Origin: an uncultured Eubacteriales bacterium
GTDB taxonomy: Bacteria > Bacillota > Clostridia > Oscillospirales > Oscillospiraceae
NCBI GenBank assembly: GCA_902496595.1
Contig: CABVBV010000001.1
Coordinates: forward strand, 1 to 64,000
Reading direction: 5' to 3'
DNA: 64,000 bases
Part shown: piece by piece, positions 16,753 to 26,191 of the stretch
Layout of the letters: each line of letters opens with the position of its first letter
Numbering within the stretch: the first letter of the stretch is position 1
Made by a program: the position numbers and the translations under genes
The notes under the pieces: generated by a model
What the model was told of the DNA's origin: nothing
The model's database searches: none
What the model saw: only the letters and a program-made list of their open reading frames with translations

Positions 16753-18645
16753 TCACTCCTTCCCTTCCGCCAGGTTCTCTGCGGTCACTTCGTAGATATT
16801 GACCGCCTCGGCCGACGCGCCGCTGCCCGTGTCGTAGTAATAGGTCTGCGGCGGAAGGTTGTTTTTCAGGTTCGTATGCAGCGGCGTGCCCGTCTTGAGC
16901 AGGATGGCCGACGCGAGCGGCTCGCCGAGGGAAAACCCGGTCTGCAGATATGTATACACCCCGCTGCCGGTCAGCTTCTTGCGTATGTACTGGTTCGCGC
17001 CCTCGGGCTGCGCCCGCTTGTTGAGCCTGCGCTCCAGCTCGTCTTCAAACGGGGCGGAAAAGGTCTCGTCGCTGTCAATGACGTGTTCCAGGCAGTTCTT
17101 CAGGAATTTCTCCAGCTCCCCCGCGCCGTGTACGGCGGCAAAGCCGGAGCGGAGCTTGTCGCCGTGCCTGTCCACATAGTTCTGCACCAGCTTTTCATAG
17201 AATCCGGTGATATTGCTGTCGCGGACGTCGTGCATCCGGCGCATCGACATGAGCAGCCCGTTCCAAAAATCCGCGAGTTCCCCGGCTTCCCGGCCCTGCC
17301 TCTTTATCGCCCCCGCAAAAATGCCGGTGAGGGCGGGGTCGGAGGAGAGATAGTACCTCAGCCATTCCGGAGCGGCGCTCAGAGCCCTCGCGTCGGAGCG
17401 CGGGGCGCGGGTCTTCGACATCAGCTCGACCACGTCCTCAATGTGCTCGGCAAGGTAGATCAGCTCGTCGTTGCTGAAGTTCTCCGCCAGCATCCTTCTG
17501 TATTCCTCCGTCCACTCCTGTCTCGGAGAGGATTTGCTCCTTATGCTCTCCGAAGCCCGCCGGACTATCGACTCCAGGTACTGGTGCCAGGCGCCCATCG
17601 TGAACTCGTCTAGCTCCCCGTCCGACATCGAGGACAGCCTCGCCGCCGCGTTCATGTCCGCTCTCGGGAAGAGCTCCAGCTGTTCCTCGGACGGGAGCTG
17701 CGGAGCGAGCGCCGAACCGGCGTAGCTGTCCAGCAGCTCGAAGGTGCCCTTCTTCGTCAGCCCCAGCCTGGCCGGCAGGCCGGCCTCGTCGAGAGGCCTG
17801 GCGGCGGCTTTCGAGGCGTACTCTGAAAGTTTGTTCAGGAGGCAGGTCACAGTCACCTGGCCTATCTCCCTGGTCGGCTTCTCCTCGGCGGCGTAGCTGG
17901 CCGTCAGGATGCCCCCGCTGAAGATCGCCCTCGCTAGCTGGGCGTCGGAGTTGTTGGACAGGGCGATGACCGCCGCGGCTATCCTGTGGCAGAGCTCCCA
18001 GTCCTCCAGTATCGCGTTGTCGCTGCGCCTGTTGCTGAGCAGCAGCACGGTATCGACGGAGCCTCTCCAGCCCGCGCCTCCGTCGAGCCCGCTCAGGGAG
18101 CGCTTGATGCCTGAGGCGATCCTCTGCCTGGAGTGGTTCTCGTTCAGCAGGAGGATCAGCATATCCAGCACGTCCGATGAGGGCACGCACAAAAGCTCCT
18201 TTATCCGCCCGGCGGTCTCCAGCCAGGCGCCCAGCTCCTCCGCCTTTGTGAAGCCGCTGGTGTTCAGGACAAAGTAGACCAGCAGCTCGCTCCGGTCGGA
18301 AAAGTGGGTCTTGGTTCCGAACAGCGCGGTGGCGGCGTCCTGCATCCCCTCGGCCGAAAGCGGCCTCCTCTCCCGGCTTTCAGGCAGGAGCTCGAAATAG
18401 TCCGGCTCCTCCCCGGCTGCCTCGACGCCTATGAACTTCAGCTCGTTCCTGTACTGCGGCCAGAGCCGGAGCAGGTTCGACGATATCGAGCGGTGCGCCT
18501 CGCAGGCGCCGCCGCCCAGATACACTATGAGCTGCGGATACTGGGGCTCCTTGCCCTTGCCTCCGGTGACGTTCTGCCTGTCTTTCCGGCGCATCCCCTC
18601 TTCAAAGTGCAGGACGAGGTCTTGTATTGAAAATGTTGTATCCAT
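16753..18645 (-). CDS. Unknown 630-residue protein, possibly a divergent tubulin-like partner
   Basis: The protein has no known family. A Rossmann-like opening (LIVYLGGGACEAHRSISSNLL region, about residues 37-60) and the order of later beta-strand blocks (VDTVLLLSNRRSDN, then a charged helix near YASKAAARP) parallel the tubulin-like protein encoded upstream. It lacks the GGTGSG signature, so it probably does not hydrolyse GTP. The C-terminal 250 residues look helical. The ATG at 18643-18645 is preferred because AGAGGT precedes it by seven bases. It ends by overlapping the ribosome site of the next gene. The tubulin relation is a pattern-based inference only. Confidence 0.55.
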   Translation of the reverse strand: MDTTFSIQDLVLHFEEGMRRKDRQNVTGGKGKEPQYPQLIVYLGGGACEAHRSISSNLLRLWPQYRNELKFIGVEAAGEEPDYFELLPESRERRPLSAEGMQDAATALFGTKTHFSDRSELLVYFVLNTSGFTKAEELGAWLETAGRIKELLCVPSSDVLDMLILLLNENHSRQRIASGIKRSLSGLDGGAGWRGSVDTVLLLSNRRSDNAILEDWELCHRIAAAVIALSNNSDAQLARAIFSGGILTASYAAEEKPTREIGQVTVTCLLNKLSEYASKAAARPLDEAGLPARLGLTKKGTFELLDSYAGSALAPQLPSEEQLELFPRADMNAAARLSSMSDGELDEFTMGAWHQYLESIVRRASESIRSKSSPRQEWTEEYRRMLAENFSNDELIYLAEHIEDVVELMSKTRAPRSDARALSAAPEWLRYYLSSDPALTGIFAGAIKRQGREAGELADFWNGLLMSMRRMHDVRDSNITGFYEKLVQNYVDRHGDKLRSGFAAVHGAGELEKFLKNCLEHVIDSDETFSAPFEDELERRLNKRAQPEGANQYIRKKLTGSGVYTYLQTGFSLGEPLASAILLKTGTPLHTNLKNNLPPQTYYYDTGSGASAEAVNIYEVTAENLAEGKE

Positions 18646-18701
18646 GGGACTACCTCTCGACATTGTTTTCAGGGGGCGGCGCGGCCGTGGGCCGCGGCCG
18701 C

Positions 18702-21700
18702 TCAGATTCCGTTTTCCATGCAGAACACGCTGAACCTCTGTTTCACGCTCGCGATGAACTCGATTATCTCAGACCTCTCGGCGAAGCCGTCCGCACTCAT
18801 GACCCAGGCCTGAACCTTGCTGTCCGACAGCTCCTCCTTGAGCGCCATGCCCTGAGCCTTGAGCTCGGGCGAGTCCGCGTTGAAGATGTCGTCGGAGCGC
18901 TTCTTTATGTCGGCCCTCGCCTTGTCGTCCAGCAGCGAGTTGTAGCTCAGATACGCCTGGTAGATGGGGATCGCGCTGAATTTGAACTCCTCGCTGCGCT
19001 TGGAGAGCACGGTCTCGGTCACGATCCCGTAGTCGCTCCTCCTGTACATCACGATCTTGCCCTCTATGCCGATGACTCCGGTGAACAGGCCGTCGCAGAA
19101 GTCCGCGAGGGCCCGGCTGCCCTTTTCGACGTTGCTTATCTTCTCTTCCAGGGCCCGGATCATGTCCACCGCCTCGCCGTCGGCTTTGTTGAGGACGTCC
19201 AGGATATCCCTCACCACGGCTTGGCAGGCCGGGGCGGAGACGAAGTGGTCTTTCTGGACGCTGAGCTTTGTCTCCCTCGTGGCGGCGTAACCGTCGTTTT
19301 TCACGGAGTACTTCGTGGGCAGCAGCGTGAGCTTCCTGGCCTCCTTGAGCTTTTCCAGCAGGGCCCGGGCTTCCGCTGCCTGCGCGGGCTTCGCGAGCTT
19401 CGCGCACACGTCCTTCGCCTCGGCTATCAGCTCGTTCAGGCTGCGGACTTTGCTCTCATCCGGGGCGCAGATGCGGCTGTCGTCGTCGAAGACGCCGTAG
19501 GCCGCGGCCTCGTCGTAGAGCTTCTGGGCGGCCGTCACCTGCTCCACCATCTTATACGGTGCGCTCTCGAGGCGCAGGAGGCTCTGGGGCGTGAGCGAGG
19601 GCAGGCGGCGCCAGTCGTTGAAGTCCATGCCGCGGACGGGCTTGCCCTCGTAATAGTACCTGCCGGGGTCGGAGGTGCTGAAGCACATACGCTCGTACTC
19701 CTCGCAGTTGTTGTATGCGCTAAGGGGCAGGGCGCAGGCGCTGCACATCACGAAGATACGGTCGGTGAGCGCGCTGCCCTTGGTGACCCACATATTGTCC
19801 GTATCGTACATCTGCTTCGCAGCCGCGCTTATCGGGGCGGAGGACTCGGGGAAGGACAGGTGCGCCAGCTTGGAGGTCTGGCTCTCCCTCCACACGGCGC
19901 TGTTGAAGTAGAACAGCGGGCTCGCCTTCTGCGTCAGCTTCTTGAGCCACTCGTTATATATGATGTTCGCGAGCTGGGCGTCGCTCGTCGTGCCGTACTT
20001 GTCCTTCAGGAACGAGGTTATCGTCCGGTTTGCGAAGCCTCCGAAGGCGGTCTTGACGAAGAACTCGTTCACGAGCTTGGCTATCTTGTTCTCGTCCTCG
20101 CTCAGCCAGATCTCGGAGTTGTCGAGCATCAGGCGCATGAAGCTGTCCAGCATTCCGGGAACGTTGATCCGCTCAATCTCCTCGTCCAGAGTTTTCTTCA
20201 GCTCGGCGATGGTCATCATCGGCATGACGAAGGAGCCTTTGGCCTGCATGACCTTCTCGCTGGCCAGGGCGTCTCGGTTCTCCCTGAAGGTGTTTATGAG
20301 CGTGTCCATCACGCGGCTGAGCCTGATGTAGTAGGAAGACGCGGCCTCCTCCAGCTGCTTGCGGAACGCCGTCAGCACCTCGTCCATCTTCTGATAGCAG
20401 CTCATGGACAGCTTGTGCTGCTCGCAGAGCATGAGGTAGTATTCGTAGTCGTTGAACCTCTTCGCGTCGTTGTCCAGCAGGCTGCGCTTGCGCCGGTTCT
20501 CGAAGTCGCTCTTCGCGTTCTCATAGTCCCCGAAGCGCAGGGACTTCTGGGCCAGCTCCTGATCCCACCTCGCGTTGTTCTCCTCTATGAGCCCGTCGAC
20601 AACGTTGAGCAGGTTGTGGCTCTGCGCCGCGGAGACCAGGCCGTAGGCGAACATGGGCCCGTATTTGACGCTGCGGATGAGGTTCGCCAGCTGCGCGTTC
20701 ACCCGGCTTATGAGCGACTTCTTGTTGTTTGCGGAAGCCATGCTCTTGGCGTTCTTCTCGGCTATGTTCAGCTTGGAGGCGGTCTGGTTCGTGTAGCTCG
20801 ACACCATCTGGCTGTTGCCGTAGTCCCTGACGAACTTCCAGTCGTCCTGGTAGGGCAGGTAGCTCTCGTCAAAGCCCTCGTACAGCTCCCTGAACAGGGA
20901 ATTGTACACCTCCGAAATGCTCTGCGCGTCGCGGGCCAGGGAGGATATGGCCAGGGCCTCGACGTCGGACTTCCCGGGCACATTTCCCCCGATGGACGAG
21001 AACTTCTCGAAGAGCTCCGACGCCAGATAGGTGTTGATCTCCCTGAGCGGGATGTTCGCGCAGGACGCGCCTATCACGCAGTAAGCCAGGTTGGAGCCTA
21101 TGACCTTCTCTCCGTCCGCGGTGCGCACCTTGGCCCTGAAGTTCGACAGCTGCTCCTCTATGCCGAACTTCGCCGTGGAATGGGTCAGGAAGTCCATGAG
21201 ATACTCCGCCGTCACGTTCATCGCGTAGTCGTATGCGTTCTCGATGACGTTGTTGGAGGCGTCCGTTGCGCATATGAGGTGGCACATATCCACGGGCGGC
21301 TCTTTCCACTCGATGTCTATGTGATCCTGATACCGCTGCACGAAGGAACCGCCGTTGCCCGGCAGCTGCATACAGTAGTCGAGCTCCTGCATCGCGGCAT
21401 AGCCGTTCTTCGGTATGAAGGCTCGGGTCTTGTTGTCCGAGAAGGGGACGGCCGAGAGGTTCACGTCCGGCAGGAAGAAGTAGCCGCAGATCGTGGTCGT
21501 GCCTATCCTGTTCGCGAGGCTGCGCACCATATAGCAGACGTCCAGGAAGCAGCCGGAGCCCGTGCCTCCGCTCAGCCCGGCGAAGATATGTACGTTCACC
21601 TGCGGCTCGGAGAGCCCCTTCTTGGCCGCGTTGATCTCCTGCTCCAGCCGGTTCATGAAGGCCTTGGACTTGTCCATCATCATGTAGCGCCCGATCTGCC

Positions 21701-22148
21701 TGATCCCGCCCGCTCCGGCTTTGCCGAGGTCGGGCACGTCGATGTCTTCCCACCTGAGCCATGACAGCTCCTCGCGCATCTCCATGCCCTGGATGTTGGA
21801 AAAGGCCTTTTTGACGTTGGCGTTCGCGATGGAGAAGCTCTCCGTGTCGTCCAGCGCCATGATGGAGCCCGCCTTCACGTTGTTCTGGTCTTCATCGTCG
21901 CTTCCGCGGCTCTTCTCCGCCGTATCCACGCCGAGGAACCTTATGTGCTCATACCTGGGCACCACCGCCTCCGGATCGTCCGGCCTGAGCCTGGAGTAGA
22001 CCTGGGTCTTGATTGTCCGGATGGCGTCTATGCCGGTTCCGCCGAGCCCGATGAGTACGGTCGCGGTGTTCCTCGCCTGCTCCGCCTGCTGCATCGTGGA
22101 GACGATGCCCCCGCCCGCGCTCAGAAGTAATTTGGGATATACTGCCAT
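18702..22148 (-). CDS. Giant tubulin-like domain protein
   Basis: The 1148-residue protein opens with a nucleotide-binding loop, VLIGLGGTGIDAIR (31-44), and has the tubulin signature GLSGGTGSGC (191-200). Both are in the order seen in the tubulin-like (Tubulin_2) family of bacteria. The following strand block (TTICGYFFLPDV) fits the GTPase core. The C-terminal ~600 residues are mainly helical with charged segments, so they may form a coiled scaffold. FtsZ and TubZ are much shorter. It could polymerise with GTP to build a scaffold for the other components. It starts 72 bases after the secreted vWA gene, with GGAGAA upstream, and its likely partner follows after 56 bases. Confidence 0.8.
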   Translation of the reverse strand: MAVYPKLLLSAGGGIVSTMQQAEQARNTATVLIGLGGTGIDAIRTIKTQVYSRLRPDDPEAVVPRYEHIRFLGVDTAEKSRGSDDEDQNNVKAGSIMALDDTESFSIANANVKKAFSNIQGMEMREELSWLRWEDIDVPDLGKAGAGGIRQIGRYMMMDKSKAFMNRLEQEINAAKKGLSEPQVNVHIFAGLSGGTGSGCFLDVCYMVRSLANRIGTTTICGYFFLPDVNLSAVPFSDNKTRAFIPKNGYAAMQELDYCMQLPGNGGSFVQRYQDHIDIEWKEPPVDMCHLICATDASNNVIENAYDYAMNVTAEYLMDFLTHSTAKFGIEEQLSNFRAKVRTADGEKVIGSNLAYCVIGASCANIPLREINTYLASELFEKFSSIGGNVPGKSDVEALAISSLARDAQSISEVYNSLFRELYEGFDESYLPYQDDWKFVRDYGNSQMVSSYTNQTASKLNIAEKNAKSMASANNKKSLISRVNAQLANLIRSVKYGPMFAYGLVSAAQSHNLLNVVDGLIEENNARWDQELAQKSLRFGDYENAKSDFENRRKRSLLDNDAKRFNDYEYYLMLCEQHKLSMSCYQKMDEVLTAFRKQLEEAASSYYIRLSRVMDTLINTFRENRDALASEKVMQAKGSFVMPMMTIAELKKTLDEEIERINVPGMLDSFMRLMLDNSEIWLSEDENKIAKLVNEFFVKTAFGGFANRTITSFLKDKYGTTSDAQLANIIYNEWLKKLTQKASPLFYFNSAVWRESQTSKLAHLSFPESSAPISAAAKQMYDTDNMWVTKGSALTDRIFVMCSACALPLSAYNNCEEYERMCFSTSDPGRYYYEGKPVRGMDFNDWRRLPSLTPQSLLRLESAPYKMVEQVTAAQKLYDEAAAYGVFDDDSRICAPDESKVRSLNELIAEAKDVCAKLAKPAQAAEARALLEKLKEARKLTLLPTKYSVKNDGYAATRETKLSVQKDHFVSAPACQAVVRDILDVLNKADGEAVDMIRALEEKISNVEKGSRALADFCDGLFTGVIGIEGKIVMYRRSDYGIVTETVLSKRSEEFKFSAIPIYQAYLSYNSLLDDKARADIKKRSDDIFNADSPELKAQGMALKEELSDSKVQAWVMSADGFAERSEIIEFIASVKQRFSVFCMENGI

Positions 22149-22220
22149 TTCTGTTCTTCTCCTCTCTCTTTCGCCTGTCGGCTGTTGATCACTGGTATAT
22201 GGAGCCCTCTATCTGCGGGC

Positions 22221-24308
22221 TCATCTGCGTCCTGCCGGCCGGGGCGGCTTTCGCCCTCTCCTGGGGGCCGCAGTCCTTGGGGGCCTCGCGCTCATGCGGC
22301 TGTCGAAGCGGACGTAGAGCAGCCTCGGATCCCCCTCCTTGGCCGTTATCGTGACCTCGGCCCCGCTCTGTATGCGGACTTTGTTCGTGCGCTGCCCGTT
22401 CCAGAGCACCGGCTTGTTCGTCACGAGGAAGATGTAGTTCTGCCCCGTCGCCTGGAAGTAGCATTTCTGGTAATCCAGCCCCACGTTGTCCATGCCGAAC
22501 CTGCTGAGCTTCTCGCGGCCGCGCCTCGGATTCCTGGGCGTGCCCTTGTACGAGCCGTTGCAGTAGGACTGCGCGGATATGGTGCCCCTGAAGGGTTTCG
22601 TGCAGGCTATGTAGAGCAGCGCGGCAAAGATCGCGGCGGCCACGAGCGCGGCGGCGCCTATGATGACGAGGGTTATTATCCCGACGTTATAGGACTTCAC
22701 GATGACCTCGATGTCGCAGGAGAGGCCGCCGGAATCCGTGGCGCGAATGGTGAAGGCGCCTTTTGAAAGGCTGAAGTGCTCGAGCTTCAGGGTGGAGCCG
22801 TCCGTCGTGTAGTCAGTGTTTTCGATGAACGAGCTCGAGACTATCCTGTAATCGAGGACGTCGTCCTCGGCGTCGGTCGCCAGGGTGCTCATGTCGAGGG
22901 TGTAGCTCCCGCCCTTGAACGGCCAGATGTAGACGCTCTCCTCCACCACTTCGTTCACCGGCACGGGAGGGGTGTTGGCCTCCGCCGCTTCCAGGGCCGA
23001 ACCCTCGGCAGAGGTCAGGGGCCCCAGGCTCTCCGACTGCTTCTCTATGTGGTTGCCGCTGACGACCGCGTCGATGTAATACACGCCCTCGGCAAAGGTG
23101 TGGGAGAGCTCGAAGCGCCCGTCGTCGAGCTGCATGGGGAGCGTCTCGACGAGCTCTCCGTAGGCGTCCCTGACCTCGAGCACGGCGGAATAGCCGAAAT
23201 ACTGCTCGTTTGAAGAGGCCGCGGTGTCCCCGCCCTTGAGCTGCGCGTAAATCCCGACCGGCTCCTGCGGGTCGAGCGCGGCGCCCGTGACTGAGAGCGA
23301 GAGCTCGACGCTCAGGTTGGGGTTGTAGATCATGTTGACCTTTATGCTGTCTCCGGGGACGCCCTCGGTCACGAGCGTCCAGGTTCCCGGCTGCACGTCG
23401 GTCAGTTTGAGCATGGTGAAGGTGTCGTCCTCCACACGCGAGGGATTGTATTCAGCTCCGTCCGGGTTAATGAGCGTGCTCATGGAGGTGTTGCCGTAGA
23501 TGATGATGTTCACCTCTTCGACTCCCAGGCCCGGCACGTCGAAATCCGCCTCCAGCCGTCCCGACTCCGGAAACAGCTCGTCGATGAGCGGGATCGTTGA
23601 GGTGCCGTAGATGAGGTTGTAAAAGGTGTTGAACACATCCTGCAGGTCTTCCGCCCTGGAGACCTCAATAAATTCTCCTCCGGTGGCGGAGGATATCTGC
23701 TGCATTTCCGAGACGTCGGCCTTGCCGTTGGCGTTGAGGCACACGCTGTATATGGAGATATCCCGTTCCCGCGCCTGCTGTATGGCCTCGGCCTTCCGGT
23801 CGAGCGAGGCCTGAAGCAGCTCATCGGAGGCCATGTCCGTGTTGCCGTCGCTCAGGAAGAGGATCACCGACGGCAGCTCGGGCTCGCCGTATACCGCCAG
23901 CAGCTCGACAGCCCGCTGCAGGCCCGCGCCCGTATTCGTCCAGCCTCCGTTGGCCGGGACGGATTTGAAAGCTCCGGTCACGGCGTCCTTGTCCTCCTGC
24001 CCGGAGACCAGGGCGGGCGTCTGCTCCTTGACCACGTCGTTGTGGAACACCACTCCTCCGAGCACGTCCCCCTCTTCGGCCAGGAGCCAGACGAACTGGG
24101 AAACGGCCTTGTACCTGTACCCCTGCGGGTCTGTGTTCTGCATTGAGCCGCTGGCATCCAGGACGATCGCTACGTTGAAGCGGTTGTCCCGGTTTGAGCC
24201 GCCCTCGGCCCTGGAGCCGAACGAAAAGAGCCCGCACAGCAGGATAACGGCCAGGGCCCAAGCCGCCGCCGTCCTTCCCGACTTCCCATTGCACCTCATA
24301 TTTGTCAT
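22221..24308 (-). CDS. Secreted or membrane-anchored vWA-domain protein (first gene of system 1)
   Basis: The 695-residue protein has an N-terminal signal peptide (hydrophobic core AAAWALAVILLCGLF, cleavage likely after SRA), then a vWA domain from about residue 45. Its metal site is intact: VLDASGSMQ, the Thr in GGWTNTGAG and LFLSDGNTD. Immunoglobulin-like beta domains follow, with a membrane helix around residue 550 (ITLVIIGAAALVAAAIFAALL) and a basic cytoplasmic tail. GAGGGG lies seven bases before this ATG. A second ATG at 24299 also has a GGAG, so either may be used. It is the first gene of the operon and could sense or bind an external or membrane ligand. Confidence 0.85.
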   Translation of the reverse strand: MTNMRCNGKSGRTAAAWALAVILLCGLFSFGSRAEGGSNRDNRFNVAIVLDASGSMQNTDPQGYRYKAVSQFVWLLAEEGDVLGGVVFHNDVVKEQTPALVSGQEDKDAVTGAFKSVPANGGWTNTGAGLQRAVELLAVYGEPELPSVILFLSDGNTDMASDELLQASLDRKAEAIQQARERDISIYSVCLNANGKADVSEMQQISSATGGEFIEVSRAEDLQDVFNTFYNLIYGTSTIPLIDELFPESGRLEADFDVPGLGVEEVNIIIYGNTSMSTLINPDGAEYNPSRVEDDTFTMLKLTDVQPGTWTLVTEGVPGDSIKVNMIYNPNLSVELSLSVTGAALDPQEPVGIYAQLKGGDTAASSNEQYFGYSAVLEVRDAYGELVETLPMQLDDGRFELSHTFAEGVYYIDAVVSGNHIEKQSESLGPLTSAEGSALEAAEANTPPVPVNEVVEESVYIWPFKGGSYTLDMSTLATDAEDDVLDYRIVSSSFIENTDYTTDGSTLKLEHFSLSKGAFTIRATDSGGLSCDIEVIVKSYNVGIITLVIIGAAALVAAAIFAALLYIACTKPFRGTISAQSYCNGSYKGTPRNPRRGREKLSRFGMDNVGLDYQKCYFQATGQNYIFLVTNKPVLWNGQRTNKVRIQSGAEVTITAKEGDPRLLYVRFDSRMSARPPRTAAPRRGRKPPRPAGRR

Positions 24309-24531
24309 CTCCGCACCCCTCTTTTTGCATTTTTGCCTCCGGCTCCCCCGCGCAGGAACAAGCCCCCGCGCCGCCGTATACGTTATTGTAAATTATTGCT
24401 TTATGAACGCGGGCGTATCCGACGTCTTGCTGAATGCAAGTAGAATGTAGCATTGCAGGGCCGCTGTTTTGTTGTTTGGGCGGCGTTTTCAAAGAAATGT
24501 GAAAGTTTTTTGCGGAGCCGGGTGGATAGAA

Positions 24532-24566
24532 ATATCCCCGCGCCCAGTGTTCAGGCGCGGGGATAT
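24532..24566. terminator. Hairpin downstream of the ParA-like gene
   Basis: A 13-bp perfect stem (24532-24544 with 24554-24566, ATATCCCCGCGCC) encloses a nine-base loop. The minus-strand T-run after it is weak (TTTCTATCC), so it probably ends the preceding NTPase transcript with moderate efficiency. The remaining 24309-24531 bases are upstream of system 1 and show no strong promoter that I can defend. Confidence 0.6.
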
Positions 24567-24604
24567 GGATATAGTCTTCTGAAAGTGGCTCGGGTAGTTT
24601 GCGG

Positions 24605-25312
24605 TCAGATTTTGCCGTGCGAGAAGGCGTCCCAGCTTCGGTGCATATAGGTCTCCAGTGCGATGGGTTCGCCGATGTACTTGGGGTCGCGGCCGTCGTT
24701 CAGGAACTCGTCCAGGAACTTTTTCCTGCCGGTGGTGTGGACGACGGGTATGCCGCAGAGGTCGGAAGTCTCTCTCAGTATGTCGTAGCCGCGGCGCAGG
24801 TCGTCGGCCCCGGCAAAGTTCAGCAGGTTTGAGTTGTTCACGAACCCGGTGACGCTCTGCCTTGCGAAACCCTCAAGTTCGGATTTGAGCCTGAGTATTT
24901 TTTCCGGGCTCTCGGACATGGGTCTGAAGACGTTGACGATGTCGAACACCTCGAGCTGGCCCGGCTCAAGGGCGGCGAAGTCCTGGTGATACCTGGCCAG
25001 GGAGAGCGCCCCGGCCTGGTCGCCGCCCACGTCGAAGATGACGAGATCCCAGGCTCCGTCGAAAGCCGAGGCGACCTGGGCCGGCATGACGGTCTGCGTG
25101 AGGCCCTTTCCCGCGAAAGTCGGGGATACGACGTTGACGCGCCTGTCCTCCAGCAGCTGGATGTGGTCTGACATTCTGAAGTAGTCGTTTATCCTGTCGA
25201 GGTCGATGACCAGGGTCTTCAAGCCCCTTCCCACCCCCATCACCGCCATATTCATGGCGATCTCAGTCTTGCCCGAACAGTAGTTGCCGATAAGTATAAC
25301 GATCCTCTTCAC
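24605..25312 (-). CDS. ParA/MinD-type P-loop NTPase
   Basis: The 235-residue protein has the deviant Walker A of the MinD/ParA superfamily (GNYCSGKTE, residues 9-17), a LVIDLDRIN block and Walker B (LVIFDVGGD). Similar clostridial proteins occur near ferredoxin oxidoreductase and sugar-acid genes, but their function is unknown. GTG is the start, with AGGGGG seven bases upstream. It stands alone between LarB and system 1, 88 bases from the former. It could be an assembly or metal-insertion NTPase. Confidence 0.75.
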   Translation of the reverse strand: MKRIVILIGNYCSGKTEIAMNMAVMGVGRGLKTLVIDLDRINDYFRMSDHIQLLEDRRVNVVSPTFAGKGLTQTVMPAQVASAFDGAWDLVIFDVGGDQAGALSLARYHQDFAALEPGQLEVFDIVNVFRPMSESPEKILRLKSELEGFARQSVTGFVNNSNLLNFAGADDLRRGYDILRETSDLCGIPVVHTTGRKKFLDEFLNDGRDPKYIGEPIALETYMHRSWDAFSHGKI

Positions 25313-25400
25313 CGCGCCGCCCCCTTTTTTCTTATGACGGGGATATTATATCTCAGCGCGGGTTCCCTGTAAAGCGTTGCGCATTGTCAGATGGCTGCGT

Positions 25401-26168
25401 TTACCGGCAGCCGGGAGCCATATGGTTGATAACGCTTGCCAGGTATCCGGCTCCGAATCCGTTGTCGATATTGACTACCGACACCCCGCTCGCGCAGGTA
25501 TTGAGCATACTCAGGAGAGCTGCGATCCCGTTGAGCGAGGCCCCGTATCCAACGCTGGTCGGCACGGCTATCACCGGAGCGTCGGCAAGTCCGCCGATTA
25601 CGGACGGCAGCGCTCCCTCCATTCCCGCTACGGCAATTATGCAGCTCGCCTCCATGATGACATCCACATATGACAGGAGCCGGTGGATGCCCGACACCCC
25701 TACGTCGTACAGGCGCCGCACTTTATTCCCGAGCACTTCTGCAGTGACGGCAGCTTCTTCCGCGACGGGCAGGTCGCTCGTTCCTCCGGCAGCCACCACC
25801 ACGCTGCCTATGCCGTACGGCGCGATGTTGTCTCCAACCACGCCCAGCCTGGCAGCTTCAAAATATCTGAGCGGCAGTTCTTTACCGACGCGCTCCGCAG
25901 CTTCGCGGCTCAGTCTAGTTATTATCACATTGCTCTGCCCGTTCTGCTTCATCGCCGAGGCGATGCCTGCGATCTGTTCGCAGGTCTTTCCCGCACCGTA
26001 TATGACCTCGGGTATTCCCTGACGTATGCCGCGATGATCGTCCACCTTTGCATAGTTTCCGACCTCGGTAAACGGGCGGAGTTTCATTTTTTCCACCGCC
26101 TCATTCACCGAGGTGGCTCCGGACACCACATTGTTCAACAATTCTGTCAGTTCTCGCTTATCCAACAC
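25401..26168 (-). CDS. larB: LarB-like protein (pyridinium-3,5-biscarboxylate mononucleotide synthase)
   Basis: The protein (about 255 residues) matches LarB, which converts nicotinic acid adenine dinucleotide to pyridinium-3,5-biscarboxylate mononucleotide, the first step of nickel-pincer cofactor synthesis. The C-terminal half is the AIR-carboxylase-like domain. Visible family blocks include PEVIYGAGKT, VVAAGGTSDLPVAEEA, VGVSGIHRLL and the closing NIDNGFGAGYLA. The GTG at 26166-26168 or the TTG just after it are both possible starts, since GGAGGAG lies just before them. LarC, LarE and LarA are absent from the window. It follows the DUF554 gene, with 23 bases between. Confidence 0.88.
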   Translation of the reverse strand: MLDKRELTELLNNVVSGATSVNEAVEKMKLRPFTEVGNYAKVDDHRGIRQGIPEVIYGAGKTCEQIAGIASAMKQNGQSNVIITRLSREAAERVGKELPLRYFEAARLGVVGDNIAPYGIGSVVVAAGGTSDLPVAEEAAVTAEVLGNKVRRLYDVGVSGIHRLLSYVDVIMEASCIIAVAGMEGALPSVIGGLADAPVIAVPTSVGYGASLNGIAALLSMLNTCASGVSVVNIDNGFGAGYLASVINHMAPGCR

Positions 26169-26191
26169 ACACTCCTCCGATTCGGCGCAGC

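Noticed and set aside
18627..21764. A plus-strand frame of 1045 codons opposite the tubulin-like gene
   Set aside because: It is a shadow: no recognisable domains and arginine/leucine/valine-skewed composition, while the opposite strand has tubulin signatures.
24421..24460. An inverted AATGC/GCATT repeat and nearby -35-like boxes as the system 1 promoter
   Set aside because: The half-sites are only five bases and no -10 box at correct spacing could be found.
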